64,000 nt of DNA from a virus. Under the pieces are notes generated by a model. That model had not been told where the DNA came from, searched no databases, and saw only the letters and a program-made list of their open reading frames with translations. Position numbers and translations under genes: made by a program. Of the stretch, positions 1-8,800 are shown one piece after another (positions within the stretch are counted from its first letter, which is position 1; the number at the start of each line of letters is the position of its first letter). Location of the stretch: IMG/VR virus record IMGVR_UViG_3300018036_000004, positions 38,477 through 102,476 of that record; one strand, given 5' to 3'.

Positions 1-1
1 A

Positions 2-289
2 ACAAACTTAGGACACACATTGGTTATTTTGTTACATGAACTGTGTCATGCTGACCAAGGTAATCTCCCTACTATTAATGGTAAGACACGACCACACGAC
101 TTACCTTTTAATATACAACAGTACAAGATGGCTCGTAAGTGGTGGGGTTACACTACTCATCCCGAGGATGCCGGATGGTCCATTGGTAAAGGGTACGCTC
201 CCACTAAACATTTAAGGGTTTGGTTAGAACAAAAGATAGTAGACCAAGACCCAAAGGTTATGGCTTGGTTAAAAAAGATTGTCTTTTAA
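2..289 (+). CDS. Zinc metallopeptidase-like protein, 5' end outside the window
   Basis: The reading frame is open from the first base, so this is the C-terminal part of a longer protein. It contains HELCH followed by ADQ, which is the HExxH zinc-binding and catalytic motif of zincin metallopeptidases (SprT-like and related families). The two histidines and the glutamate are intact. The rest is rich in aromatic and basic residues (KWWGYTTHPEDAGW) and has no second recognisable domain. An in-frame TTG near base 20 could be read as a start, but nothing shows that it is the true one. The family is inferred from the motif only. The substrate is unknown. Confidence 0.65.
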   Translation, partial: TNLGHTLVILLHELCHADQGNLPTINGKTRPHDLPFNIQQYKMARKWWGYTTHPEDAGWSIGKGYAPTKHLRVWLEQKIVDQDPKVMAWLKKIVF

Positions 290-386
290 ACTCTCTTTTG
301 TAATTCCGTTTCCTATATATATTTGTGGAAGGGATACCACTTTAAAAAATAGGACCCACTTACTTACAATGCTAATGGAGCACATC

Positions 387-656
387 ATGGTCGATATGAC
401 ATATGAACAACAACTCAATCTTAAAACCCTTAAGACTTTGGACTTGGAAGTCTTTAACTTGAAAGTACAGTTTAAAGACTTACTACAACAACAAGGATGC
501 CACCCGGTAGCCATTAAAAGTTTCTTTGAAGGTATGATAACTACTTCTGAAGTGATTAGACATACACCAAGTCCTACTATGGAAACCTATGAAGTAGGTT
601 TGGAACTTACAGAGAAACAAAACAGCTTGAACACTTACAAAAAACTTTGTAAGTAA
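387..656 (+). CDS. Hypothetical protein, 89 aa
   Basis: I do not recognise this protein. The chosen ATG follows a GGAG ribosome-binding site by about seven bases. In-frame codons further upstream lack such a site and would overlap the preceding gene. The product is mostly helical by composition, with leucine/lysine heptad-like spacing at its start (LKTLKTLDLEVFNLK) and a short stretch containing GCHP. It probably belongs to a transcription unit with the metallopeptidase-like gene upstream and the acidic protein downstream. No function can be assigned. Confidence 0.6.
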   Translation: MVDMTYEQQLNLKTLKTLDLEVFNLKVQFKDLLQQQGCHPVAIKSFFEGMITTSEVIRHTPSPTMETYEVGLELTEKQNSLNTYKKLCK

Positions 657-666
657 ACTACAACAC

Positions 667-698
667 AAGGTTGGTTGGTACTAGTATCAATCAACCTT
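667..698 (+). promoter_or_regulatory. Imperfect inverted repeat in an intergenic gap
   Basis: An 11-base arm at 667-677 pairs with 688-698 with one mismatch, around a 10-base loop. It sits just after a stop codon and before the next ribosome-binding site. No T-run follows, so a full rho-independent terminator is unlikely. It could be an RNA processing hairpin or weak attenuator. Confidence 0.35.
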
Positions 699-719
699 AC
701 TTTATGGAGAATACCTATC

Positions 720-956
720 ATGGTTAACAATACAGAAGACACTACAGCTTTGAAACAATGTGTTAAGATTATGAGTTCTACCGAACCTCAAGACTTGGAC
801 CAAGAACAAGCAGACTTTATGTTTGATACAATACAAGCATACAACGATGAAGATCGTATGTTTGATCCCGTATTGGATTGTGCCTTGTCTGACTTAGAAG
901 CCTTCTTGGATAAAGCCGGTTCGTTAGAACAAGAGATTACTGAAGACAACGCTTAA
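720..956 (+). CDS. Small acidic hypothetical protein, 78 aa
   Basis: This small protein is strongly acidic (repeated Asp/Glu, for example QDLDQEQADFMFD) and has no recognised domain. The start chosen is the ATG after a GGAG motif. Longer in-frame options run back through the upstream inverted repeat and have no ribosome-binding site. It is the last gene before a strong terminator, so it closes the leftmost plus-strand transcription unit. DNA-mimic or protein-binding roles are common for small acidic phage proteins, but nothing here proves one. Confidence 0.6.
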   Translation: MVNNTEDTTALKQCVKIMSSTEPQDLDQEQADFMFDTIQAYNDEDRMFDPVLDCALSDLEAFLDKAGSLEQEITEDNA

Positions 957-976
957 CCCTATACCCTATACACATT

Positions 977-1027
977 AAGGCCTATACAGTACCTATACAC
1001 TGTATAGGCCTTCTTTTGTTTTTTACC
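977..1027 (+). terminator. Rho-independent terminator
   Basis: Perfect 14-base-pair stem (977-990 with 999-1012), 8-base loop, followed directly by a T-rich tail. It ends the leftmost plus-strand unit. Confidence 0.9.
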
Positions 1028-1092
1028 TAGGTCCTTACATACCTATATACCTACAACACTATTAAACCTCAAATACGGGTACCCTATATACC

Positions 1093-1680
1093 ATGAACAT
1101 CTTTACAATAGAATATAAGAATATACCTACACTAGATAATAAACATAAAGTAGAAATAGATTGGATTAGATCTGGCCAAACACAAGACGACCTAAGAACA
1201 GTTAAGATGGTAACTGAAACTACCCAACTACTATGTACAGCTGTTAATCTAAATGTTGGTAAACAAGTTACTAGATATAAAACAGCCCACCAACACCACC
1301 CATGCTCTAAATGGACTAGACACTCTTACATGAACTGGTGTAACTTACTTACTCATGGTATGGCCTTATCCTTTGAATACACAAAAAGATTTGGTAAGAT
1401 ACATAAGTGTCATGACGTACTACTACAGCTTAACCAATGGAACTTGTTTGGGTTTAACAATACAACACTAGAAGACATATTCCCTAACTATAACTCTACG
1501 CCTGTATACCTATGTATACCTGAAGAATACATAAGAGAAAACGATCCAGTACTATCCTATAGACTATTCTATACCAGTAAACCTAGAATGAGATACAAAA
1601 GACAACAACCACCTACTTGGTTTACGGAGATGAGAACACTACCCTATGAGTCTAGTACAGGTGTGTTAATACCTTCCTAA
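1093..1680 (+). CDS. Conserved phage protein of unknown function, 195 aa
   Basis: The pattern of motifs resembles a protein found widely in environmental tailed phages. It has a N-terminal helix with TTQLLCTAVNLN, then HHPCSKWTR, an aromatic-rich middle (WCNLLTHGMALSFEYTKRFG), and a C-terminal PVYLCIPEEYI / RLFYTSKPRM segment. Proteins with this layout are usually left unannotated, and a distant relation to small DNA glycosylase-like folds is only a guess. The gene has its own intergenic region on each side. The ATG has no obvious Shine-Dalgarno site. A TATATA-containing sequence lies right at the start, so the message could be leaderless or nearly so. Confidence 0.65.
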   Translation: MNIFTIEYKNIPTLDNKHKVEIDWIRSGQTQDDLRTVKMVTETTQLLCTAVNLNVGKQVTRYKTAHQHHPCSKWTRHSYMNWCNLLTHGMALSFEYTKRFGKIHKCHDVLLQLNQWNLFGFNNTTLEDIFPNYNSTPVYLCIPEEYIRENDPVLSYRLFYTSKPRMRYKRQQPPTWFTEMRTLPYESSTGVLIPS

Positions 1681-2084
1681 ACCAACCTGATGGGATTTTT
1701 CCTACAGAACTGCACCATTAACTTCCGAATGAGTACGGACTACCCAATTCTCGTACATTAGATGTGTATTGAAAATTCAAAAGTAAATCCTAACGGTATT
1801 TAAACTAGGGATCTAAAGTCCAGTGTTATGTTGTATGTATTATGTTGTATGTATTATGTTGTATGTGTACTGTGTGTAAGTCTTACTGTGTTCAAAGTAT
1901 ACCTCAAAACCTTTTAGTCCATTATTTATAAGAAATTGGTTTTGTAAGTGTAATTAGTGAATGGTGGAAATTGTTGTTATATAATTTTGCAAAGCTTTTT
2001 CCGATCGGGGGATTATGTACATAAATAGTTTATCCGTATGTATAGGGTGTATTATTATGTACGACTTTAATAAGGAGTTTTAAT
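1681..2084. other. Non-coding stretch of about 400 bases with a triplicated 14-mer
   Basis: No open frame with a credible start or ribosome-binding site was found on either strand. The only clear structure is three tandem copies of a 14-base unit at 1826-1867, followed by an AT-rich stretch that leads into the next gene. It probably holds the promoter for the following plus-strand genes. Confidence 0.5.
1826..1867. repeat. Three tandem copies of a 14-base unit
   Basis: The unit TTATGTTGTATGTA occurs at 1826-1839 and 1840-1853, and with one change at 1854-1867. It is non-coding. It may be a protein-binding iteron or simply replication slippage. Confidence 0.85.
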
Positions 2085-2105
2085 ATGGCTTGGAAAATAA
2101 AATGA
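2085..2105 (+). promoter_or_regulatory. Possible six-codon leader peptide coupled to the next gene
   Basis: The best ribosome-binding site here (AAGGAG at 2072-2077) is placed for an ATG at 2085, which encodes only MAWKIK before TGA. That TGA overlaps the ATG at 2102 of the next gene in an ATGA arrangement, which would couple the two translations. Alternatively the downstream gene starts at the TTG at 2090. Confidence 0.4.
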
Positions 2106-2293
2106 TGCAAAACTTTATTAACAAACTTCCATACAGTCTTAGATGGACAACCCATAATTTAGTAGCACATCCAGCATTAGAAGTACTATACTTACTATCC
2201 ATTCTTTTTAAATATCCCAAGTTGAATGATTGGGGAAATCGATTACACGATTGTACAATACCAAAACATGAAAAAGGGTCTGGGAGGGGTTGA
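2102..2293 (+). CDS. Small conserved phage-type protein with HNLVAHP motif, 63 aa
   Basis: The sequence has a pattern seen in many small phage proteins of unknown function: a conserved THNLVAHPALEVLYL segment followed by a tryptophan and an HD near the end (DWGNRLHDCTIP). The function is unknown. The central segment is hydrophobic enough to contact a membrane, but it is too short and broken to call a clear transmembrane helix. Start choice is uncertain: ATG 2102 overlaps the stop of a possible leader peptide, while TTG 2090 would add four residues. The stop overlaps the start of the next gene by one base. Confidence 0.65.
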   Translation: MMQNFINKLPYSLRWTTHNLVAHPALEVLYLLSILFKYPKLNDWGNRLHDCTIPKHEKGSGRG

Positions 2294-2622
2294 TGGCTAA
2301 GTTATTCTATTTACAAAGAACAGAAGACGAGTCTGGTGTTAGTGGTACGGGTAAGATAGCCCAAGGTGTTATCTTTGATAATGGGAAAGTAGCTCTAACC
2401 TGGTTGTCAGATCATCCTAGTGTGTCAATGTATGACAATATAGGGGATGTTAGAGTTATACATGGGCATGAGGGTAAAACAGAAGTGGTAATGGAACAAG
2501 ATTGGAAAAGATCTTTTCAAGAGTTAAAGTCTGCTTTACATAACTTTGATATGGTAAGTGTAATGAAAGGTTGTGTACCGGAAGGCAGTGAAACAAAGGA
2601 TTTATTAGATAAACACAAGTGA
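2293..2622 (+). CDS. Conserved hypothetical protein, 109 aa
   Basis: It contains a segment that is common in phage genomes but has no known function: KVALTWLSDHPSVSMYDNI followed by DVRVIHGHEGKTEVV. Proteins with this segment are small, soluble and mixed alpha/beta. The ATG overlaps the preceding stop by one base and follows a GGGAGG ribosome-binding site, which makes it better than the TTG one codon upstream. It sits between two other small genes in one plus-strand unit. A role in host takeover is only context-based. Confidence 0.65.
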   Translation: MAKLFYLQRTEDESGVSGTGKIAQGVIFDNGKVALTWLSDHPSVSMYDNIGDVRVIHGHEGKTEVVMEQDWKRSFQELKSALHNFDMVSVMKGCVPEGSETKDLLDKHK

Positions 2623-2633
2623 TAGGAGTAAGT

Positions 2634-3032
2634 ATGTCACAAATCAAGGTTGTAGTAGAATTAAACATAGATGAGGAAGGTAACATTCAGACTTTACATT
2701 ATCCGTTAGATGAAGAAAACGAGAAGATGTTGAATGCCTTACCTGCTGGAGGTTTACCTCATTTATCTCAGTCGTTAATGATCGAGTCTTTTAAAAGGGA
2801 AGCGTATGTTTCTTTTGTGTCTGTATTAAGTCAAGGTACCGCCATAGAGGATATACATCCAGAGGAAGTCAAACAAGTATGTAGGGGTCGTTTTGATAAG
2901 GCTTTAGATAAGTACTTGGGTGCTATTTGTGGAATGGTTATGTTGGAACATATGCCACAAACAGAAGAAGCCTCTGACAGTGAACCAGAGGCTTCAAGTG
3001 GGGAAGAAGTAGATACGATTAGTTTCGACTAA
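2634..3032 (+). CDS. Hypothetical protein with acidic C-terminus, 132 aa
   Basis: I do not recognise the fold. The N-terminal part alternates hydrophobic and charged residues (KVVVELNIDEEGN), as in a beta-hairpin. The middle is helical, and the last 25 or so residues are acidic and serine-rich. The start is the ATG directly after an AGGAG site; an upstream in-frame ATG would overlap the previous gene without a site. The stop overlaps the stop of the convergent minus-strand gene by two bases, leaving no room for a terminator between them. Confidence 0.65.
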   Translation: MSQIKVVVELNIDEEGNIQTLHYPLDEENEKMLNALPAGGLPHLSQSLMIESFKREAYVSFVSVLSQGTAIEDIHPEEVKQVCRGRFDKALDKYLGAICGMVMLEHMPQTEEASDSEPEASSGEEVDTISFD

Positions 3033-3316
3033 GTATCTGTAGACATTACATAAGGTTGGATAGATTCTTGTAAGGCTTGCAAGTTAACAGTATAGTTTTC
3101 AGGTGTATCGCTATCCAGCCTGTTTTGTATTAAGTGTTTAAGGTTACTAGGGTTTAAGTTATCTAGTAGAACATGACCAAGTAGTAGGACATCTTTTTGT
3201 TCTAACTGTATAGTCTTAATGTCGTACTCAGAAGTATTTGTAGGTAGGTCTATACTATCAAAGACCAGTTTAAAGTTATTTGTATTGTGTTTACTTGTAA
3301 CAAGGTATAGTGTCAT
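3029..3316 (-). CDS. Hypothetical protein, 95 aa
   Basis: This small protein of unknown function begins with a hydrophobic beta-like stretch (MTLYLVTSKH) and continues as a charged helical protein. It has a clear AGGAG ribosome-binding site. Its ATG overlaps the stop of the upstream zinc-ribbon gene in a TAATG arrangement, so the two are translationally coupled. It is the last gene of a small minus-strand unit, and its end overlaps the end of the convergent gene. Confidence 0.6.
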   Translation of the reverse strand: MTLYLVTSKHNTNNFKLVFDSIDLPTNTSEYDIKTIQLEQKDVLLLGHVLLDNLNPSNLKHLIQNRLDSDTPENYTVNLQALQESIQPYVMSTDT

Positions 3317-3567
3317 TATTTCTCCTTACCGGATCTACATTTAGAACACCAAGATTGTGGTATTTTCTTGCCGTTAATAGTTCTCCAACCAAAGTGTTCT
3401 TCTACAGTATCAAAGAGTTCACAGTTAGGACATTTAGTATATGTACTGTAAAAGTTTTGAATTCTGTCTTCTACATCAGTAAGAACTTGTTTCACTTTAG
3501 TTTTGTGTGGTACTGTTAAAGTAACAGTAATAGTATCTTTGTTTCGAATAGTAGTAATTTGATGCAT
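3316..3567 (-). CDS. Small zinc-ribbon protein, 83 aa
   Basis: Two cysteine pairs (CPNC near the middle and CSKC near the end, about 30 residues apart) form a typical zinc ribbon, preceded by a basic, beta-rich N-terminal half. Such proteins often bind nucleic acid or RNA polymerase, but the target cannot be read from the sequence. The start chosen is the ATG after a strong GGAGG site; a start four codons upstream would overlap that site. A promoter-like element containing AGTATATA lies about 15-27 bases upstream of the start codon. Confidence 0.65.
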   Translation of the reverse strand: MHQITTIRNKDTITVTLTVPHKTKVKQVLTDVEDRIQNFYSTYTKCPNCELFDTVEEHFGWRTINGKKIPQSWCSKCRSGKEK

Positions 3568-3581
3568 ATTCACCTCCATAT

Positions 3582-3594
3582 TTATATACTGTAA
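3582..3594 (-). promoter_or_regulatory. AGTATATA-type promoter-like element
   Basis: Minus-strand reading TTACAGTATATAA, just upstream of the ribosome-binding site. It shares its core with elements before at least seven other genes in this window. Confidence 0.5.
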
Positions 3595-3606
3595 AGTTGT
3601 GTGTGT

Positions 3607-4860
3607 TTATAGGTTTCTACTTCCAATACTGTCGGGTAGTTCTGGATAAAGTTCTTTGAGTTTACAATAGAATATATAAGTGTGGGCATATTCCCAAGGC
3701 TTACCTCTAGGTGTTAAGTATTGTGTTTCATTTAAGTGTTGACTTAAGTCTTCCATAGAGAAAGAAGGATTAGTTTCCACAAAAGCTTTAACAATTTTGT
3801 GTATACATTGATAGTAGTAGGCTGTGGGTGTCATACCTACTTTTTCACAGTTACGAAGAACAGACATAGCGGACATACAAAACATCCCCGCCAGTTCATC
3901 GTATCTAATTGGGTGTGTTTGACTTTCAAGAATACTTATTAGTTTGGTTTTAAAAGTAGTGTCTAACAAGTATTGTTTAACAGCGTCGTTATGGTTCTTA
4001 ATTAAAGGTTGTAGTAATCCGTTAAGGTTTTCTACACTCTTGTATAAAGTCTGGTCATCACACAAAGATGGAAGAATGTCTTTTATATCTTTTATTGTAA
4101 TAGTGTGTGTTAAAGGTAAAGTGCTTATATACTTCTGTATTCTAGGTAGTAGTACGGTTACATCTTGTTTTTGAATACAGATACCATGTTTATTACAAAG
4201 GATTGTAACGGACCATCGACCAAAGGACTTACCGTTTTTATTAGTATAGCCGGCTTCGTTTAGTTTCTTAGTAATCTCAGCATATGTCAAAGGTTGTTGT
4301 TCTAACAAGGATTTAATATAAGTTATGGATTCTGGGTCTTCTAGTTTAGGTTGTTCCTGTTGAACGATAACACTATCCTCAAAGTTGATGTTAGTAACAT
4401 CTGGTAGTAAGGTATAAGGATTAAACACTTGAGGGTCAAACTCACAGATTTCCTCTATTGGTGTAGGTTGTATCTTTCTAAGACTTTGAACAGCCACAAC
4501 ACCTTTAACAGTTTGTACACCTCTAGTTTGTAGATAATAATTCAAACCATTACTAGACCAAGGTTTACCTTGAGTATTAGTAATTCTTAAACTGTTTAGA
4601 ATGGAACAAAGTGTATTGCTAGATATAAGTGTTTTACCATGTTCTTCCAAAACTAAACTCAAGTCTACTAAGGGTGCGTCTATAAGGAAACTTAAAACTC
4701 TTTTTCTTTTAGGTAATGAGTTCTTAGTACGCATATAGTGAATAGTCTGTTTAGACACTTGTTTACCAAAAGACAACAGTTTAACCATGTCTTGGTCTTT
4801 ATAGCCTTGTAGTGTATACTTCAGGATCTCAGTTTTTTGTTGTAAGTCCAGTTCTACCAT
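3607..4860 (-). CDS. DNA-binding protein built of repeated recombinase-type HTH units, 417 aa
   Basis: Three segments match the short DNA-binding motif seen after the catalytic domain of large serine recombinases, in which a helix with L-N is followed by G..T..GK.W. They read SILNSLRITNTQGKPW, then KLNEAGYTNKNGKSFGRW, then HLNETQYLTPRGKPW. A further helix-turn-helix lies near the N-terminus (KQVSKQTIHYMRTKN). There is no serine-recombinase catalytic domain, so DNA cleavage is not expected. A regulator or nucleoid-like role is more likely. The ATG follows AGGAG, and an AGTATATA promoter-like element lies immediately upstream. The gene is transcribed alone. Confidence 0.6.
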   Translation of the reverse strand: MVELDLQQKTEILKYTLQGYKDQDMVKLLSFGKQVSKQTIHYMRTKNSLPKRKRVLSFLIDAPLVDLSLVLEEHGKTLISSNTLCSILNSLRITNTQGKPWSSNGLNYYLQTRGVQTVKGVVAVQSLRKIQPTPIEEICEFDPQVFNPYTLLPDVTNINFEDSVIVQQEQPKLEDPESITYIKSLLEQQPLTYAEITKKLNEAGYTNKNGKSFGRWSVTILCNKHGICIQKQDVTVLLPRIQKYISTLPLTHTITIKDIKDILPSLCDDQTLYKSVENLNGLLQPLIKNHNDAVKQYLLDTTFKTKLISILESQTHPIRYDELAGMFCMSAMSVLRNCEKVGMTPTAYYYQCIHKIVKAFVETNPSFSMEDLSQHLNETQYLTPRGKPWEYAHTYIFYCKLKELYPELPDSIGSRNL

Positions 4861-4883
4861 ATGTTCTCCTGTGGTTAGATACA

Positions 4884-4897
4884 GATATATACTAAAA
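4884..4897 (-). promoter_or_regulatory. AGTATATA-type promoter-like element
   Basis: Minus-strand reading TTTTAGTATATATC, about 25 bases before the start of the repeated-HTH gene. Confidence 0.45.
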
Positions 4898-4937
4898 CAC
4901 AAGAAAAAATTATAGGTTATTTTATATTTTTAAAAGT

Positions 4938-5183
4938 CTAGTTAACATACACCACTGTATCCCAAGGACCTAAGTGTTCTGGTGTAAGTACTACTCTATA
5001 CTTACAATCTAGTAAGACAGTGTTCCAAGTGTCACTGTCAATCACCATTTGTGTAGAGAAGGGTATTCCTAAGTTTAATTGTAGACAGCACACATACATA
5101 AACAATACCAAGTCTTCACACTCGAATTGTTTTAAATAGGCTGTGCCGTCTATTACGGTATATTGAAACTGTAGGAATCTCAT
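4938..5183 (-). CDS. Hypothetical protein, 81 aa
   Basis: No domain is recognised. The protein is rich in aromatic and hydrophobic residues (FLQFQYTVIDG, LVLFMYVCCLQLNLG), with four cysteines. It lacks a convincing ribosome-binding site, since an AT-rich stretch precedes the ATG. It is the only open frame in the gap between the repeated-HTH gene and the terminator at 5229-5272. The call as a gene is moderately secure because it fills the gap fully and in the same direction as its neighbours. Confidence 0.5.
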   Translation of the reverse strand: MRFLQFQYTVIDGTAYLKQFECEDLVLFMYVCCLQLNLGIPFSTQMVIDSDTWNTVLLDCKYRVVLTPEHLGPWDTVVYVN

Positions 5184-5214
5184 TCATCATTTATTGTATT
5201 AGTATTATCATATT

Positions 5215-5272
5215 TAATAAACAAATTAAAGGACCCACAACCTATAAACTTTTCCCTTAGGTTGGGGTCCTT
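5215..5272 (-). terminator. Rho-independent terminator on the minus strand
   Basis: Stem 5229-5243 with 5259-5272 (14 pairs with one bulged base), followed on the minus strand by a T-rich tail at 5215-5228. It ends the unit of the gene at 5305-5778. Confidence 0.8.
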
Positions 5273-5304
5273 AGTAGTATTGTAGTTTATAACTGGGTTT
5301 AAAG

Positions 5305-5778
5305 TTATAATAAAACTTTGTAGTCTAGTGTAATGTAACCCTCGACATAAAAACCACCATCAATGTCAAAAGCTGAGTAAACATCTAAGGATGTATATTC
5401 TGTGTCTTCTAACTGTTCGTTTAATATGTTCTCCACAAAACCAACAGCTTCCCTCTCACTTATATCGTAGACCTTGGTGTTAACAACAACACCCATTGGA
5501 TAGTTATAATCTAAACGGGCCTCTATAGTAGTATCTGAGTCTACATAAACATCTGACACAAGGTATTGTATACCTAAAGCTTTCTTTTGTAGTAAGGTAC
5601 TAAAACCTCTATTACTCTGGTAGAGTTGTAAGAAGTATTTATTTAAGTCCTTTTCAGACATACCTAAAGCTTCAGCTAATACAATTGCTTGTTTTAGATG
5701 GGAGGAGGATCTGTCTCCGTTCCAGTTATTAAAAGTCTCTTGGAAAACTTGATCTAATTTTGGATCAATTTTGGTCAT
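5305..5778 (-). CDS. Member of the QAxxLAxxL leader family, 157 aa
   Basis: The N-terminal 55 residues contain LKQAIVLAEALGMSEKDL. The same helix pattern begins proteins at 18116, 21630, 22199, 22798 and 51817. The rest is beta-rich (STLLQKKALGIQYLVSDVYVD) and unlike its relatives. This layout, a shared N-terminal segment with unrelated C-terminal bodies, suggests a common targeting or docking role. A place in the virion is an inference from the neighbouring tail sheath gene and from the co-occurrence of other leader proteins. An AAGGA site precedes the ATG. It is followed by a terminator. Confidence 0.65.
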   Translation of the reverse strand: MTKIDPKLDQVFQETFNNWNGDRSSSHLKQAIVLAEALGMSEKDLNKYFLQLYQSNRGFSTLLQKKALGIQYLVSDVYVDSDTTIEARLDYNYPMGVVVNTKVYDISEREAVGFVENILNEQLEDTEYTSLDVYSAFDIDGGFYVEGYITLDYKVLL

Positions 5779-5824
5779 ACTAGTAATCCTTGTTTTGTTA
5801 ATTTATCTTCTACAATTTTATAAA

Positions 5825-5861
5825 CAAATAAAAAGGGGGGTCCTTTTACAAGACCCCCCTT
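5825..5861 (-). terminator. Strong rho-independent terminator on the minus strand
   Basis: Perfect 10-base-pair GC-rich stem (5833-5842 with 5852-5861) followed on the minus strand by a T-rich tail. It lies directly after the tail sheath gene. Confidence 0.92.
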
Positions 5862-5884
5862 AGTTCAGGTTCCTTTAGTTCGGT

Positions 5885-8800
5885 TTACAAACTAGAACGA
5901 ACATTGAAAGTAATTACAATGTAGATCAATGGGAACACTGGTTGGTAGTAGGCTTCCACTTCGATAGCCGTTGCATCCGTTTCAGATACTTTAGCACTAG
6001 CAGGAATAAAGGTAGCAATAATTTGGTTACCCACAAGTCCTTTAAGAGTAGCGTTTAACTGACCCTCGATTTGACTTGTAATCCCTGGTAAGAACTTAAT
6101 ACCAATGAAACGATCCAAAGTAGCACGGGCTTGTCTTTGAACTTCATCTGCAATAGTAATAACAGAAGGAGTTCTAGACAAAGTGTTAGTCATGTCTGTT
6201 GTAAGACCGTGACGAACAGAAATAACCTGTCTGTCTTGTCCAATAACAGTCACACCTCTAACGGCCACTTGGTTTTGTGCTACAGCATCTAACTTACGAG
6301 CAACTTCATCAAATCCAACAATACGACCACGAGTCCAAGGAGTCGCAACATCAATTGTAGGACTTGCTCTGTTACCAGCCCAAGCGGCTGCTACATAAGT
6401 ACCATCCACCAAGTAAGACTTAACAGAACCATCCGCTGCAGTTAAAGACAATGTAACAATGTCCGGATACATAATTCTCAAACGAGAACGTTTAACGGCT
6501 TCTGCTATATTACCGACCTGTCTAGGTTGTGTTCCAGCACTAACACCAACAATCGCAGTTCTTTCCGCACGATAACGAATAGAACTTTGAATGTCACAAT
6601 GTCTAGCCAAGTATTGGAACATTGGTAAACTATCACCCCGCATAGGAACAATGTAGTTAGGATAAATACCACCAGGTAAAGACCCTTCTACTTCATCGAT
6701 AGCCTTAATGTAAGCGTCAATAGAAGCAGAGTCCGGAGTACCATCGTTGTTAATGTCTTCATCCTTTTCTACTTGTTTAATAGCAATGATTACGGCACCA
6801 TTCAAGAACGCTAAGTAAGCACCTAAGGAAACAGGATTAGAAGGAGTCTTTTCACCAAACGCTTGTTCTACAGTCGCTTGTTTAGTGTAAATCTGACTAC
6901 TAAAATCTTGTTTACGATAGTTGTACGACACATAGTAGATGTCTCCTACACTAGGTTCATTTCCACCACTTGCATAAGTAGTAACAACAGCCGAGTCTCC
7001 AACATTAACACCTAAAGTATTAGAAACAATTGTTTCTACTCCCGGTAAAGTATTAATAGGAAGATTGGAGTCTGTTGTAACAACCTTACGAAGTTTGAAA
7101 GTGAAACTTTCACCTGTAGGATAACTAGCGCCACCAGGTCTTGGTAAAACAGTAAAAGTCAAACCAGTAACTAAGTCACGATAGGTTTGTCCAACATTAC
7201 CATCTTGTCCATTACCACTATTAAGTACAGAAGTATTAGCTGAACCCGAACCGTCAATAGGATCAGAAGATGTAACATAGAAACCATCTATGGATGGTTC
7301 ACCAACATTACCTTCTCCACCAGTAACACCTAATCCAGTACCAGGTCTTGTTACAGAGTCTACAGCGGCTTCTACAATAGCAATAGAACTAGAAGTTCCA
7401 ACACCAGAAGTACCTAAACTTTGTAAGTACAAGAACTCTCCACCAACACTATCACGAATAGTTTTAGCAATACCCACTTTAGTAAAGTAAGCAGACGCAC
7501 CACCATCTGCCCAGTCGATTAAGTGCAATGCTATAGACGCTTGGTCGTGTGCCAAAAGAGCACTAACCAATGTTTCCACTTCTACAACAGTTCTAAATAC
7601 TTGTTCACCGGTATTGAATCCAAGTGTGTCGTTAGCAGAACCATTACCAATAGTAATAGAAGCATCTGAACTAGAACTAGCACCACGGAAACGGATACCC
7701 ACACCTTCTTGCATTACCAATCCACTAGCCAAACCTTGAGCAACCATGGCCGCTTGGATTTGGTTTAAGACTGTATTCGCTGTACCAATAGGACCTAAAG
7801 GAACATCTGCAGATGTTGTAATAGCACCGCCAGTACCGTCTGTAAACTCAATAGTTACAGGTACACCTTCGAAAGTAAACTTAAAGATGTTACTTTGTGG
7901 GTTAGTTGAACTTGGACCATAGAAAGTTACTAAAGGTTGTCCACTACCGTCTTGTCCACCTTCAAGTCCAATGTGTGAACTAATAGTAGGTTCCATAACT
8001 GTACCACGAATACCACTAACACCAATTTCGTTAGAAGTAAGACCACAGTTATTGTTTCCACTACCACCTAAGACTTGAATAAAGGCTTGGTCTTGAACAT
8101 ATTGTCCATCCATAGAACCAGATTTTCCAGGTACAAGGCGGTTACGAAGAATAAGTCTATCATAACGCTTTTGTCCTGAGGCACCTGTAAGTGAGAACAC
8201 ACGAGCAATTTTACCATTAACAAGTTTGGCTTGTCCACCTTGTGCACTGTCAGTATCGAAACCTGCTAACACAGCAAAGTCACGAGCAGGAGTTCCATTA
8301 GTTACAAACTCCAAGAAACCACCGTCAGTATCTGTATGATCTGGAATCAAACTAAATACTAATCTTCCACTAGTATCGGCTTCTACTGTAATAATACAGG
8401 AAAGACCCGCTACACCAACTGCTGTGTTTACTGCAGTTTGAATAGCAGATACTAAGTCACTTACAGAACCATAAGTACTTGCGGGAATTGTGACAGAGAT
8501 TGGAACAGAACCTTTAACGGAACCAGTGTAGTTAAGTTCAATTTGATCAAACTCACTCGCACTGATAACAGTAGGAGCCAAGAACTGTGTTACTCCAGTA
8601 ATACTAGGAGCAGCATCTGGATTGTACAAGTGGAATACAGAAGTAGCATCGAAAGTACCACCATCAAGTGTTAACACACCATTAACAGAGGCTGTAACAG
8701 TTCTAACTGTAGTACTTACACCAGTACCTCCTGTACACACAAGTTGCCAGCCTGCATACAGATTATCTGTATCACAAGGCATTTCCGAAGCGGGAATTGT

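Noticed and set aside
2456-2686. 76-residue minus-strand frame across two plus-strand genes
   Set aside because: The plus-strand genes have ribosome-binding sites and coupled starts. This frame has neither.
3607-4860. Serine recombinase or integrase
   Set aside because: Only the DNA-binding type motifs are present. The N-terminal catalytic serine domain is absent and no attachment site pair was found.
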